Positions 8,514 to 17,117 of a stretch of 64,000 nucleotides of DNA are shown here, piece after piece. How positions within the stretch are numbered: the stretch's first letter is position 1; the number at the start of each line of letters is the position of its first letter. Where the stretch lies: contig JBBRYB010000016.1 in assembly GCA_038238115.1 (NCBI GenBank), positions 1 through 64,000 on the forward strand, read 5' to 3'. The translations under genes were made by a program, and so were the position numbers. The stretch is from JBBRYB01 sp038238115. GTDB taxonomy: Bacteria; Actinomycetota; Actinomycetes; Propionibacteriales; Nocardioidaceae. Under the pieces are notes generated by a model. It was not told where the DNA came from and made no database searches. It worked only from the letters and a program-made list of their open reading frames with translations.

Positions 8514-9677
8514 TCACATCCGCCATTGGAGGTGGGCGTCCGGGTCGAGCAGCGCCGCCCGGTCCAGCCGGAACGGCACGATATCGGCCGTCGTCTCACC
8601 CGCGACCGCGAGCTCTGCCAGGATGCGCCCGATCGCCGGCGAGAACTTGAAGCCGTGCCCCGCACCCAGCCCGACGAGCACCGCCTCGTGGTCAGGTAAC
8701 GGTCCCAGCAGGAAGTCACGGTCCGGCGTGAGCGTGTAGAGGCAGGTCTTGGAACGGGCCGACGGGCCCGAGTCGGGGATCGTGGCGGCCATGAACGCTG
8801 CCAGCTGAGCGAGCCGCCCGGCGTCGGGCTCGAACGGCCGATCGTCACCCGTCACTACGGCACCACCGCAGTCCTGCGCCGCCTTGACCGTCGCCTCGCC
8901 GTAGCAGGGGAAGCCGTAGTAGCAGGGGTCGTCCATCCAGATCCACAACGGCATCCGGCCGGGTTCGAGGCGCTCCGGGTGAGGCGGATCGAAGTAGGTC
9001 ACCTGCTCCAAGGTCGTCGTCAGCGGGACGGTCCAGCCGAGCCCGGCAAGCACGTGATTGGTCCAGGCATCCGCACAGACGATGAGCCGACGGCAAAATA
9101 CTGTGTCGCCGGCCATCGACACTTCGATCCCGCCGGCGCCGAGGTCGCGGACCGACAGCACCGGCGAGCGGTCGCGCAGCTCAGCGCCGAACCGGCGTGC
9201 CTGCTGCTGCATCGCGGCCGTCCCGCGGGCGGCGGGCACGATCGAGCCTCGCTCCTGGAACAGACCGGTCGTGCCCTGTGGTACGACGAACTGCGGCCAC
9301 CGCCCGCGCAGCTCGTGGCTGTCGAGAATCTCAAAATCGACGTCCCAGGCCGCCATCGACTCCGCGTAGTCGCCGATGGGGGTCGCCCCTCCCGGCGGGA
9401 ACAGGTCGAGCCCGCCGACCTGTGTCACGAGCCGCTGCTCGCTGTCGGCCTCCAGCGTGGTCCAGGCGTCGTACGCCTCGAACGTCAGCCGGACGTAGCC
9501 CGGCGTGTGGTAGCTGTGACGCAGGATACGAGACGTGTCGTGGGAGGCGCCCCGCTCATGGCCCAGCTCGAACTGCTCGAGGCCGAGCACGGAGCAACCG
9601 CACTTGGCGAGGTGGTATGCCGCGGCGCTGCCGAACGCGCCAAGACCGACGACGACGTACTCCACCTCGGTGCTCAT
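8514..9677 (-). CDS. Monomeric sarcosine oxidase / N-methyl-amino-acid oxidase
   Basis: A 387-residue flavoprotein. The FAD-binding GLGAFGSA is at residues 11-18. The substrate-loop motif GHERGASHDTSRILRHSY follows at 39-56. Cys312 in KTCLYTLTPDRDFLLG corresponds to the cysteine that covalently binds FAD in monomeric sarcosine oxidase. GHGFKFSPAIG (341-351) carries the lysine that activates oxygen in that family. The expected reaction is oxidative removal of the last N-methyl group of a secondary N-methyl amino acid, giving the amino acid, formaldehyde and peroxide. ATG 9677 overlaps the TGA of the upstream Rieske gene (ATGA), so the two are coupled. N-methyltryptophan oxidase or another N-methyl amino acid oxidase is the alternative. 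Confidence 0.9.
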   Translation of the reverse strand: MSTEVEYVVVGLGAFGSAAAYHLAKCGCSVLGLEQFELGHERGASHDTSRILRHSYHTPGYVRLTFEAYDAWTTLEADSEQRLVTQVGGLDLFPPGGATPIGDYAESMAAWDVDFEILDSHELRGRWPQFVVPQGTTGLFQERGSIVPAARGTAAMQQQARRFGAELRDRSPVLSVRDLGAGGIEVSMAGDTVFCRRLIVCADAWTNHVLAGLGWTVPLTTTLEQVTYFDPPHPERLEPGRMPLWIWMDDPCYYGFPCYGEATVKAAQDCGGAVVTGDDRPFEPDAGRLAQLAAFMAATIPDSGPSARSKTCLYTLTPDRDFLLGPLPDHEAVLVGLGAGHGFKFSPAIGRILAELAVAGETTADIVPFRLDRAALLDPDAHLQWRM

Positions 9678-10798
9678 GCGAGGCCACCCGCGTCGAGGCG
9701 CGGCAGCAGCCAGCGGCGGATGTCGGCGGCCGGGTCCTCCATCGGAGCAAACCAGCCCTGGGTATAGCCCCGCGAGCTCATCCCGCGCTGGACCGACTCA
9801 CACACCGCCCAGTCCTGCCGGTTGACGAGGTCCCACAGCGATCCCGCGTCGTCGGGGTCGAAGCCATCGGCGCCGATCGCTTCGGGGGCGAAGAGCAGGT
9901 CGCAGACGACCTTGGTCCGGCCGACGGCCAGCGGCCAGAGCGTGAACGCCGCGACATGGTCGGCCGAGCACGACAACCACAGGTTGGGATGCAGGAGCGC
10001 ACCCTTGTGCCGCCGCTGCTCGTCGGCGTTGAGTCCGACGAAGGGCTGCCGGCTCGTGGTGCCCGACATCGTGAACGTCCAGGCACCGTCACGGTGCGCG
10101 ACCCCCGACTCCCAGTCGAGGTCGGCGCCGCCGCCACCGAAGGACGGCACGAGGCGGGTCAGCTCGGGATGCACCGGGCCGCAGTGGTAGCACTCGTTGT
10201 AGTTCTCGGACAGCACCTTGTAGTTGGCGGCCACGTCGTAGCTGAAGCGTCGGCCGCTCTCCAGGTCGGCTATCGGATAGTGCCTGATGGCGTCCACGTC
10301 CACGGCGATCTCGTCGAGCAGTGGCACCGCCTCGTCCGGCGTCAGGTGTACGAAGCAGAAGCCACCCCAGGTCTCGACCCCGACCAGTGTGAGCCCGAAC
10401 TGCGCGGCGTCGAAGTCCTCGACGCCGTCGGTGTGCGGCGCCTTGAGCAGCGTGCCGTCGAGACCGTAGGTCCAGGAGTGGTAGGGACACCGCAACGCCC
10501 CTACCGCGCAAGGCTCGGGCGGCGCGGCACCGGCCTCCACGGGGATGAGCTGCGAGCCGCGGTGGCGGCAGACGTTGTATGCCGCATGGAGCACGCCCCG
10601 CAGGTCCCTCGTCACCAGGACCGACTCGCCCACGACGTCCACGACCGCGACCCGTCCGGGTCGGTCGAGGCCGAGATCGCTGAGGCGGCCCACGCAGAAC
10701 CACGAGGCGTGCAGCACCGTGTCGCGCTCACGAGCCCAGTGCAGTTCGTCGACATACATGTGCTTCGGCAACGCGGGCTGGAGGCTGTTCACCGCCAT
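9674..10798 (-). CDS. Rieske non-heme iron oxygenase, alpha subunit (second)
   Basis: A 374-residue oxygenase with Rieske ligands Cys77/His79 (CRHRGSQL) and Cys104/His107 (CPYHSW). The mononuclear iron site is in SENYNECYHCGPVHPEL (His205, His210), and the C-terminal block CESVQRGMSSRGYTQGWFAP is typical of betaine-demethylase relatives. It differs from the first Rieske protein in length and in most positions between motifs, so it is a divergent paralogue rather than a recent duplicate. ATG 10798 has a strong GGAGGAGG upstream. An inverted-repeat operator lies 25 bp upstream, between this gene and oppF, so it has its own regulated promoter and may also be read from the opp operon. Coupled to the following oxidase gene. 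Confidence 0.9.
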   Translation of the reverse strand: MAVNSLQPALPKHMYVDELHWARERDTVLHASWFCVGRLSDLGLDRPGRVAVVDVVGESVLVTRDLRGVLHAAYNVCRHRGSQLIPVEAGAAPPEPCAVGALRCPYHSWTYGLDGTLLKAPHTDGVEDFDAAQFGLTLVGVETWGGFCFVHLTPDEAVPLLDEIAVDVDAIRHYPIADLESGRRFSYDVAANYKVLSENYNECYHCGPVHPELTRLVPSFGGGGADLDWESGVAHRDGAWTFTMSGTTSRQPFVGLNADEQRRHKGALLHPNLWLSCSADHVAAFTLWPLAVGRTKVVCDLLFAPEAIGADGFDPDDAGSLWDLVNRQDWAVCESVQRGMSSRGYTQGWFAPMEDPAADIRRWLLPRLDAGGLA

Positions 10799-10822
10799 CT
10801 GCCACCTCCTCCGTACTTGGCT

Positions 10823-10842
10823 TACTGACTCGCCAGTCAGTA
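10823..10842. promoter_or_regulatory. Probable TetR operator upstream of second Rieske gene
   Basis: TACTGACTCGCCAGTCAGTA: perfect 8-bp arms (TACTGACT/AGTCAGTA) around a 4-bp centre, ending 25 bp before the Rieske start codon and directly upstream of its ribosome binding site. The same element with only transitions (15 of 20 identical) occurs upstream of oppA. Size and symmetry suit a TetR dimer, and the BetI-like regulator 2.4 kb away is the obvious candidate. Confidence 0.75.
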
Positions 10843-10897
10843 GCAGCATGCCACAGGCTCGCCACCTGGTGCACTCAGCGTGGCCAGCTCCGATGTC

Positions 10898-11914
10898 CTA
10901 TCCGACCGAGCTGACCGCCATGCTCAGCCAACATGCGGCCTGGTGCTCGCGCACCGCTTCGATCACGGGTAGGTCCTCACCCGTGCACCGCCCGGCCACA
11001 CCGACGGCCGTCGCCTCCCCGCCCTGAAGCGCGGGGCAGCGGGGATGGAACCGACACCCGGGCGGGATGCGGGAGGGGTCGGGCGTCTCCCCACTCAGCA
11101 CGATCGGGTCGATCTGCTCGATCTCCGGGACGACGGACAACAGCGCACGCGTGTAGGGGTGGCGAGGATGCCCGAGCACCTCCTCGGTGGTCCCGACCTC
11201 GACGATCCGTCCCAGATACATGACGGCGATCCGGTCGGCGATGTTCCAGGCCAGGCCCAGGTCGTGGGTGACGACGAGCACGGACAGCCCGAGGTCGTCG
11301 CGCAGCTTGAGCAGTAGTGCGAGGATCTCGCCGCGAATCGACGCGTCGAGGCTCGAGACCGGCTCGTCGGCGATGAGCACATCCGGCTCGAGCGCCAGGG
11401 CGCCGGCGATCACCACCCGTTGGCGCTGACCACCGGACAGCTCGTGGGGGAAGGACAGGAAGAACCGCTCGGGCGGCCGCAAGCCGGCCCGCGACAGCGC
11501 TCTCGCGACGAGGTCGACCTCCGTGAGCGCGGTGCCTTCACGATGGTAGCGCTCGACCAGCTTGTGGATGCGCAGCCCCTCGGCGACGGACTCGTAGACG
11601 CTCTGCCGTGGGTTGAGCGCGCCGGTCGGGTCCTGGAGGATCAGCTGGACGTGCCTGCGGTAGTCACGCAGCGCCCTCGTGGAGTACCGCAACGGCGACT
11701 GTGCGTAGCTGACCTGGCCGGCGCTTGGACGCTCCAGGCCGAGCAGGGTGCGCGCCAACGTCGTCTTGCCGCACCCCGACTCCCCCACCAGCGCGACGAT
11801 CTCACCAGCACCCACGTCCAGGTCCACGCCGTCGACACCCTTCGCGTTCGTTGGCCCATGGCGACTTGCGAACGTCACCTCGAGGCTGCGTGCGCTGAGC
11901 AGCTCACCACTCAT
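10898..11914 (-). CDS. oppF: Oligopeptide/dipeptide ABC transporter ATP-binding protein (OppF/DppF-like)
   Basis: A 338-residue ATPase. Walker A is GESGCGKT, the ABC signature is LSGGQRQR, Walker B is VLIADEPVSSLD and the switch is THDLG. After the nucleotide domain comes the oligopeptide-transporter C-terminal extension with CRFHPRCP, seen in OppD/OppF subunits. ATG 11914 is preferred over a GTG four codons upstream because GGGGG lies about 6 nt before it. It overlaps the end of oppD by 11 bp. It powers uptake with OppD. It is the last transporter gene, followed after 99 bp (containing the operator at 10823) by the Rieske gene. Confidence 0.92.
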   Translation of the reverse strand: MSGELLSARSLEVTFASRHGPTNAKGVDGVDLDVGAGEIVALVGESGCGKTTLARTLLGLERPSAGQVSYAQSPLRYSTRALRDYRRHVQLILQDPTGALNPRQSVYESVAEGLRIHKLVERYHREGTALTEVDLVARALSRAGLRPPERFFLSFPHELSGGQRQRVVIAGALALEPDVLIADEPVSSLDASIRGEILALLLKLRDDLGLSVLVVTHDLGLAWNIADRIAVMYLGRIVEVGTTEEVLGHPRHPYTRALLSVVPEIEQIDPIVLSGETPDPSRIPPGCRFHPRCPALQGGEATAVGVAGRCTGEDLPVIEAVREHQAACWLSMAVSSVG

Positions 11915-12980
11915 CGCGGCCCCCACGTCTCGTGGGTGTCGACCCGGTCCCGGCTGCCAGCTCGACGGGCTGGTCAGGGCGACGCTGACGAGCCTCCGCG
12001 GCGGTCTTCATGTTGGTGCCGTCGGCGTGGATACACGCCACCGGCCGGCTGAGGCCGTGTATCTGGAGGGGCGGGTCGCTCAGCTGGCACTCGGCGGTCT
12101 GCAGACGGCAGCGCGGATGGAACGTGCAGCCCGCGGGCAGCGAGCGTGGGTCGGGCGGGTCGCCGGGTAGGCCGGCGGGAGCGAACCGCGCAGCGGGGTC
12201 GCCCACCCGCGGGAAGGAGGCGGCGAGGGCGCCCGAGTAGGGGTGGTGCGGGTCGTCGAAGACGCGGCCCGCCGGTCCTTCCTCGACCACGCGCCCGGCA
12301 TACATGACGAGCACCCGGTCACACGTCGTACCGAGCACCGACAGGTCGTGGCTGATCAGCAGCAACCCCAGCCCCAGCTCGTGGACGAGGTCGGTGAGCA
12401 CACCGAGGACCTGCGCCTGGACCATCACGTCGAGCGCAGTGGTCGGCTCGTCGGCCACGACGAGCGACGGCCGGCAGGCCAGTGCCATGGCGATCATGAT
12501 CCGCTGGCGCTGGCCGCCCGAGAGCTGATGGGGGTATGACCGGCCGCGAGACGCCGGAATCCCCACCTGCTCCAGCAGCTGGCCGACCCGGGTGGCAGCC
12601 TCGGCCTTGCTCACCGAGGAGTCGTGCAGCCGGATCGGCTCGCCGATCTGGTCGCCGATGCGCTGCACCGGGTTGAGCGAGTGCAGCGCGCCCTGGAAGA
12701 TCACCGACGCGTCCGCCCACCGCACTGCCCTGAGGTGCCCCCACCGCATCGTGAGGACGTCCTTGCCGGCCACGAGCACCTGGCCGCTCACCTGCGCGTT
12801 CTTGGGCTGCAGCCTCAGCACGGTCGACGCCACCGTCGACTTGCCGCAGCCGGACTCCCCCGCGACACCCAGGCTCTCCCCCGCGTCGATCGACAGCGAG
12901 ACACCTCGCACGGCGGGAAGGTCGCCACCCGCGGTGCGGTACGTGACGTGCAGGTCGTTGATCTCAAGCAGGCTCGCCAT
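11904..12980 (-). CDS. oppD: Oligopeptide/dipeptide ABC transporter ATP-binding protein (OppD/DppD-like)
   Basis: A 358-residue ATPase with Walker A GESGCGKST near residue 41, signature LSGGQRQR, Walker B VVADEPTTALD, switch SHDL and the C-terminal CTFHPRCRLQ cysteine segment. ATG 12980 overlaps the oppC stop (ATGA). The last about 60 residues after the family's usual end are arginine-rich and run into the start of oppF. It is the second nucleotide-binding subunit, so the importer is the usual two-permease, two-ATPase type. Confidence 0.92.
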   Translation of the reverse strand: MASLLEINDLHVTYRTAGGDLPAVRGVSLSIDAGESLGVAGESGCGKSTVASTVLRLQPKNAQVSGQVLVAGKDVLTMRWGHLRAVRWADASVIFQGALHSLNPVQRIGDQIGEPIRLHDSSVSKAEAATRVGQLLEQVGIPASRGRSYPHQLSGGQRQRIMIAMALACRPSLVVADEPTTALDVMVQAQVLGVLTDLVHELGLGLLLISHDLSVLGTTCDRVLVMYAGRVVEEGPAGRVFDDPHHPYSGALAASFPRVGDPAARFAPAGLPGDPPDPRSLPAGCTFHPRCRLQTAECQLSDPPLQIHGLSRPVACIHADGTNMKTAAEARQRRPDQPVELAAGTGSTPTRRGGRDEW

Positions 12981-13915
12981 CAGCGGTCCCGCAGCCGGGG
13001 GTTGAAAAGCTCCTCGAGTGCCTGCCCGGCGAGGGTAAAGGCGAGCACGACAAGCACCACGCAGATACCCGGCGGGAAGATGAACCACCACGCGCCCAGC
13101 GTCATCGCGCCGTTGCTGAACGCGTGGTCGAGCATCGTGCCCCACGACGTGCGAGAGGGGTCGCCGAGCCCGAGGAACGACAGCGTCGTCTCCGACAAGA
13201 TCGCGATGGCGACCGTCAGAGTCGTGTTGGCGAAGACCATCGGCATCACGTTGGGCAACACATGGCGGCTCATCTGGTGCCAGTTCCCGGCGCCCAGCAC
13301 CCGCGCACGCTCCATGTAGGGCCGGGCCTCGATCGACAGTGTCTGCGCCCGGATCAGCAGTGCGGTGCCCGGCCAGCTCGTGAGCCCGATCACGAACGCG
13401 ATCGTCAGGAGCGACGGCCCCAGCAACGTCGCGAGCACCAGCGCAACGGGCAGGAACGGGATGACGAGAAACCACTCCGTCAGCCGGAAGAGCAGCCCAC
13501 CGACCCGTCCACCGAAGTGGCCGGAGGCGATGCCGAGAACGGTGCCCAGCACCATCGAGATCACCGTCGCCAACAACCCGACGGACAGTGACACCCGCGA
13601 CCCCCAGATCAGCAGTGTGAGGACGGACCGGCCGTTCTCGTCCGTGCCGACCGGGTACGCCGACGACGGCCCGGCCAGCACGGGTCCCGTCGCCTTGGTC
13701 ACCTCGAGGCCGGACGAGTCCGCCAGGAGCGGCGCGAAGATGGCGACGAGCGCGAAGAAGACGAGCAGGACGAGCCCGACGATGCCGGATCGGTGCCGGC
13801 GAAACTGCGCCCAGGTCCGCGAGGCGCTCTCCCGGCGTCGGCGCCAGGTGACCTGCCGGGCCGTCAGCGCGACCGAGGTGGCGGCCGGGTCCGGGCCCGC
13901 ACTCGCCGAGCTCAT
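12980..13915 (-). CDS. oppC: Oligopeptide/dipeptide ABC transporter permease (OppC/DppC-like)
   Basis: A 311-residue permease. An N-terminal cytoplasmic stretch leads into the first helix (GIVGLVLLVFFALVAIFAPLL). An extracytoplasmic loop with YPVGTDENGRSVLTLLIWG, typical of OppC, follows, then about five more helices. The EAA loop that docks the ATPase is at ARPYMERARVLGAGNWHQM. It overlaps both neighbours by 4 bp, showing tight coupling within the operon. Confidence 0.92.
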   Translation of the reverse strand: MSSASAGPDPAATSVALTARQVTWRRRRESASRTWAQFRRHRSGIVGLVLLVFFALVAIFAPLLADSSGLEVTKATGPVLAGPSSAYPVGTDENGRSVLTLLIWGSRVSLSVGLLATVISMVLGTVLGIASGHFGGRVGGLLFRLTEWFLVIPFLPVALVLATLLGPSLLTIAFVIGLTSWPGTALLIRAQTLSIEARPYMERARVLGAGNWHQMSRHVLPNVMPMVFANTTLTVAIAILSETTLSFLGLGDPSRTSWGTMLDHAFSNGAMTLGAWWFIFPPGICVVLVVLAFTLAGQALEELFNPRLRDR

Positions 13916-14964
13916 ACCCGCACCCGTGGGTCAAGCCAGCCGTAGAGCAGGTTGGCGACCAGGTTGGCGATCACGACAGCTGCCGAGAACACGAAGAACG
14001 TGCCTTGCAGCATTGGGATGTCGGGGATCCTCAAGGCATCTGTGGTGAGCAGCCCGAGACCCGGGATGGAGAAGACCGTCTCGATCGTGATCGCGCCCGA
14101 GACGATGAAGCCCAGGTTGAGCGAGACGAGCGTCGCCACCGGAAGCATGGCGTTACGAGTGGCATGCCGACGACGTACGAGCACGTCGCGCAGGCCCTTG
14201 GCACGGGCCGTCACGAGATAGTCCTCACCCATTTCGTCGAGCAGGGCCGAACGCATGATCAGCGAGTACTCGGCGAGATAGGCCAAGGTGAGCGTGACGA
14301 TCGGCAGCACGAGATGCCACGCCTGGTCGATGAACCCTTGCACGGACAGCGCGGAGATGCCGGGCGAGATCAGCCCACCGATGGGAAAAAGCCCCGGGAT
14401 CGGCCCGATCCCGACTGCGAACACGGTGAACAGGATCAGCCCGAGCCACCACTCCGGCATCGAGTACAGAGTGATCGTGCTCGTCGTGGTGATCGAGTCG
14501 AACTTGTGCCCGCGGTTCCACGCCGAGACGGTGCCGAGCCACAGGCCGATGATGATCGAGAGGATCGTCGACGTGCCGACCAGCACCACCGTCGGCCACA
14601 GCCGGTCGAGGATCAAGCGACTTACGGGCTGGCTGTACTGGTAGGAGATGCCGAACTCCCCCGTGGCCAGGTTCTTCAGGTAGACGAGGAACTGCTCCGG
14701 AAGCGGCAGGTCGAGCCCGAGCTTGTGCGTCAGCGCGGCGATCTGTTCCGGAGTCGTGGCTCGCCCGCGCGCCAAGGTGCGCTCGGGGTGGGGGTTGAGG
14801 ACGCGGAAGAGGAAGAAGTTGACGACCACCATGAACATGAGCGTGGCGAAGGAGCCGAGCAGCTTGCGTCCGAACCACACCCAGCCCGTCGCCCGGTTCG
14901 GTCCAGCCGGGGTGTCGACCGGGGTTTGGGCGCCGGCGAGCGCGGTCTCGACGGCCGCGCTCAT
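13912..14964 (-). CDS. oppB: Oligopeptide/dipeptide ABC transporter permease (OppB/DppB-like)
   Basis: A 350-residue permease with about six helices. The family signature lies in the middle: TARAKGLRDVLVRRRHATRN is the EAA docking loop, followed by GAITIETVFSIPGLGLL. The N-terminal 25 residues before the first helix are longer than usual. ATG 14964 overlaps the oppA stop (ATGA). With OppC it forms the membrane channel of the importer. Confidence 0.92.
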   Translation of the reverse strand: MSAAVETALAGAQTPVDTPAGPNRATGWVWFGRKLLGSFATLMFMVVVNFFLFRVLNPHPERTLARGRATTPEQIAALTHKLGLDLPLPEQFLVYLKNLATGEFGISYQYSQPVSRLILDRLWPTVVLVGTSTILSIIIGLWLGTVSAWNRGHKFDSITTTSTITLYSMPEWWLGLILFTVFAVGIGPIPGLFPIGGLISPGISALSVQGFIDQAWHLVLPIVTLTLAYLAEYSLIMRSALLDEMGEDYLVTARAKGLRDVLVRRRHATRNAMLPVATLVSLNLGFIVSGAITIETVFSIPGLGLLTTDALRIPDIPMLQGTFFVFSAAVVIANLVANLLYGWLDPRVRV

Positions 14965-16886
14965 TCGCGGTAGTCCACGGTGGCCTTGCGATAGCCGGCC
15001 CAGCCACCGAGCGCGCCGCCCAAGGCGAAGATCACAACCGCGGACACCAGCGCCAGGATGACCGTCGTCGTGTCTGCGAGGTTGGTGCTCGAGCTGCCAC
15101 CGCTCGCTGCCTCGCTCTGGGCCGGACCCGGTGCGATGTTGAGGTAGTTGGCGATGCCGTACTGGAAGAGCAGGATGCCGCCAGGGTTGGGCTGCTGCAC
15201 GAATCCGTGGAAGCGGTCGCTGCGGTAGGCCTCACCGATCTGGTTGTAGACAGTGTTGAGGTAGGGCGCGTCGTTGTAGAGCATCTGCTGCATCTGCTTG
15301 ACCTCGTCCTCGCGGGTCGCCTGGTCGAGGGCAGCATGCTGCTCGGCGTACAGCTTGTCGTAGCCAGGTTTGCAGTACCAGGAGTCCGACCAGCCTCCCA
15401 ACTGGCCGCAGGTGAAGTAGCTGAGCATCGAGTCGGGGTCCGGCTCGACGTACCAGCCCCACTGGAACATGTCGAAGTTGCCGTCGAGGATGACGTTGGT
15501 GAGCTTGCTGCTCTCCATCGTGGTCACCTTGGCGTCGATGCCAAGGTTGCCGAGCCACTCCTTCATGTAGTTCATGGTCCCGATCGAGGTCTCCGACTCC
15601 GCACGCGCGTAGAGCCGCAGCGTGCCGAGGGGACTGCCGTCGGGCATCGTCCGCAGGCCGCCGGAGCCCATGGTGTAGCCGGCGGCGTCGAGCATCTGTG
15701 CAGCCTTGTCGGGGTTGTAGTCGAACGCGTTAGGGTCGTCCGGCTGCCACTGGTACTGCGAGTAGGCGGGCGGGATGATCGTGCTCGCCGGCTGACCGCC
15801 ACCTTGGTAGACCTTGTCGGCGAGCTGCTGCCGGTCGATGGCCGTCGTCAGCGCGAACCGGAACTTCGGGTCCAGCACCGCCGGGTTGGGGTCGCCGATG
15901 GGCTTGTTGGTCTTGGTGTCGACCGAGCCCACGTTGAAGGCGATCTCGTCGAAGCCCGGGGAGTCCCCCATCTGGGCGGTGATCCCCGGTTGACGTTGCA
16001 GCGCCTTGACCTGCAGAGGCGAAACGTCCTCGGCGAAGTCGATCTCGCCCTTCTTGAGCGCCTGCACGAGGGTGTCCTCGGCGTTGAAGACGCGGAAGTT
16101 GAGGTGGTCGATCTGCGACTGGCCCTGCCAGTACTCCGGATTGGGCTCGAACCGGTAGAGGGAGCCGCTCGCCTTGCCCTCGACGATGCGGAAGGCGCCG
16201 GAGCCGACGACATTGGGCGGCTCGTTGGCGTAGGACTTGACCTCGCTCTCGCTCACGTTCTTCCAGACGTGCTCCGGGACGATCGGAATGGGCAGCAGCG
16301 GCAGCACCGCGTTGGGCTTGGTGAGCGTCAGCACGACAGTCGTGTCGTCGGGCGCGGTGATCGTGTCGACTGACGCCAGGTAGCTGCCCCAGGTCGACGA
16401 CTCGGGGCCACCGTCGAGGATCCGGTTGTACGTGTAGGCGATGTCGTGGGCGGTGAGCGGTACGCCGTCGGACCACTTCACGCCCGTGCGGATGTGGAAC
16501 CTCCAGGTCAGCCCGTCGTCGCTGGTATCCCAGGACTTGGCCAGACCGGGCTGCGGTGCCATGTCCTTCGACGAGTAGGTGATCATGTAGTCGTAGATCA
16601 GCGCCCACATCTCGTACGACTCGGCCTCGATGCCATTGAACGGGTTGAACGAGTCGACGTTGTTCGTCATGCCCACGGTGAACGTGACGTCCTCGCCGCC
16701 GGCTGCGGCCACAGGTCCGACGCCCGCCGCTGGGGCGCCGGTCGCGTGCGCGCCGCTCAGCCCGAACGCCAGTGTGGCGAGGAAGCCGACCACGGCCGCC
16801 CCGAGCCGGACCGGCCCAGCCAAGCGCCACCTGCACGTGTGGTGATGGCGCGTGTGGTGAGGGCGTTGGGGATCGCCTCGCTGCAT
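14961..16886 (-). CDS. oppA: Peptide-type ABC transporter substrate-binding protein with C-terminal membrane anchor
   Basis: A 641-residue family-5 solute-binding protein. The N-terminus has a basic, His-rich region, a hydrophobic signal segment (AAVVGFLATLAFGLSGAHA) and no lipobox cysteine. The body shows the family's early block GLAKSWDTSDDGLTWRFHIR and VKWSDGVPLTAHDIAYTYNR. The last about 35 residues form a membrane helix (TTVILALVSAVVIFALGGAL) with a short basic tail, so the protein is probably anchored at its C-terminus instead of by lipid. ATG 16886 follows GAGGAG, with the operator at 16908-16927 immediately upstream. First gene of the opp operon. Substrate could be a peptide or a modified amino acid. 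Confidence 0.9.
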   Translation of the reverse strand: MQRGDPQRPHHTRHHHTCRWRLAGPVRLGAAVVGFLATLAFGLSGAHATGAPAAGVGPVAAAGGEDVTFTVGMTNNVDSFNPFNGIEAESYEMWALIYDYMITYSSKDMAPQPGLAKSWDTSDDGLTWRFHIRTGVKWSDGVPLTAHDIAYTYNRILDGGPESSTWGSYLASVDTITAPDDTTVVLTLTKPNAVLPLLPIPIVPEHVWKNVSESEVKSYANEPPNVVGSGAFRIVEGKASGSLYRFEPNPEYWQGQSQIDHLNFRVFNAEDTLVQALKKGEIDFAEDVSPLQVKALQRQPGITAQMGDSPGFDEIAFNVGSVDTKTNKPIGDPNPAVLDPKFRFALTTAIDRQQLADKVYQGGGQPASTIIPPAYSQYQWQPDDPNAFDYNPDKAAQMLDAAGYTMGSGGLRTMPDGSPLGTLRLYARAESETSIGTMNYMKEWLGNLGIDAKVTTMESSKLTNVILDGNFDMFQWGWYVEPDPDSMLSYFTCGQLGGWSDSWYCKPGYDKLYAEQHAALDQATREDEVKQMQQMLYNDAPYLNTVYNQIGEAYRSDRFHGFVQQPNPGGILLFQYGIANYLNIAPGPAQSEAASGGSSSTNLADTTTVILALVSAVVIFALGGALGGWAGYRKATVDYRE

Positions 16887-16907
16887 GCGCTTCTCCTCGG
16901 CGTCGGC

Positions 16908-16927
16908 TGTTGACTCGTCGGTCAATA
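16908..16927. promoter_or_regulatory. Probable TetR operator upstream of oppA
   Basis: TGTTGACTCGTCGGTCAATA contains TTGAC/GTCAA arms and matches the element at 10823-10842 at 15 of 20 positions, all differences being transitions (shared core TGACTCGYCRGTCA). It ends 21 bp before the oppA start codon, nearly the same spacing as at the Rieske gene, which supports a shared repressor for both transcripts. Confidence 0.72.
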
Positions 16928-17117
16928 ACGGCTCTAGCCATCCTTCTACTACACGAGGACGGATTCCGATAGGGACAAGTCTCGATTGTGTTGATGTGTT
17001 TACCCGAAAGGGCACCCGACCGCGGAAAGCGCAGCCGCCGCGGAGGACCCGGGATCTGGCGTGGCCGCTGCGGCTGCCGCGGCTGAGCCGGCTGACCGAC
17101 CGGGTCGCCGGCTGGGT

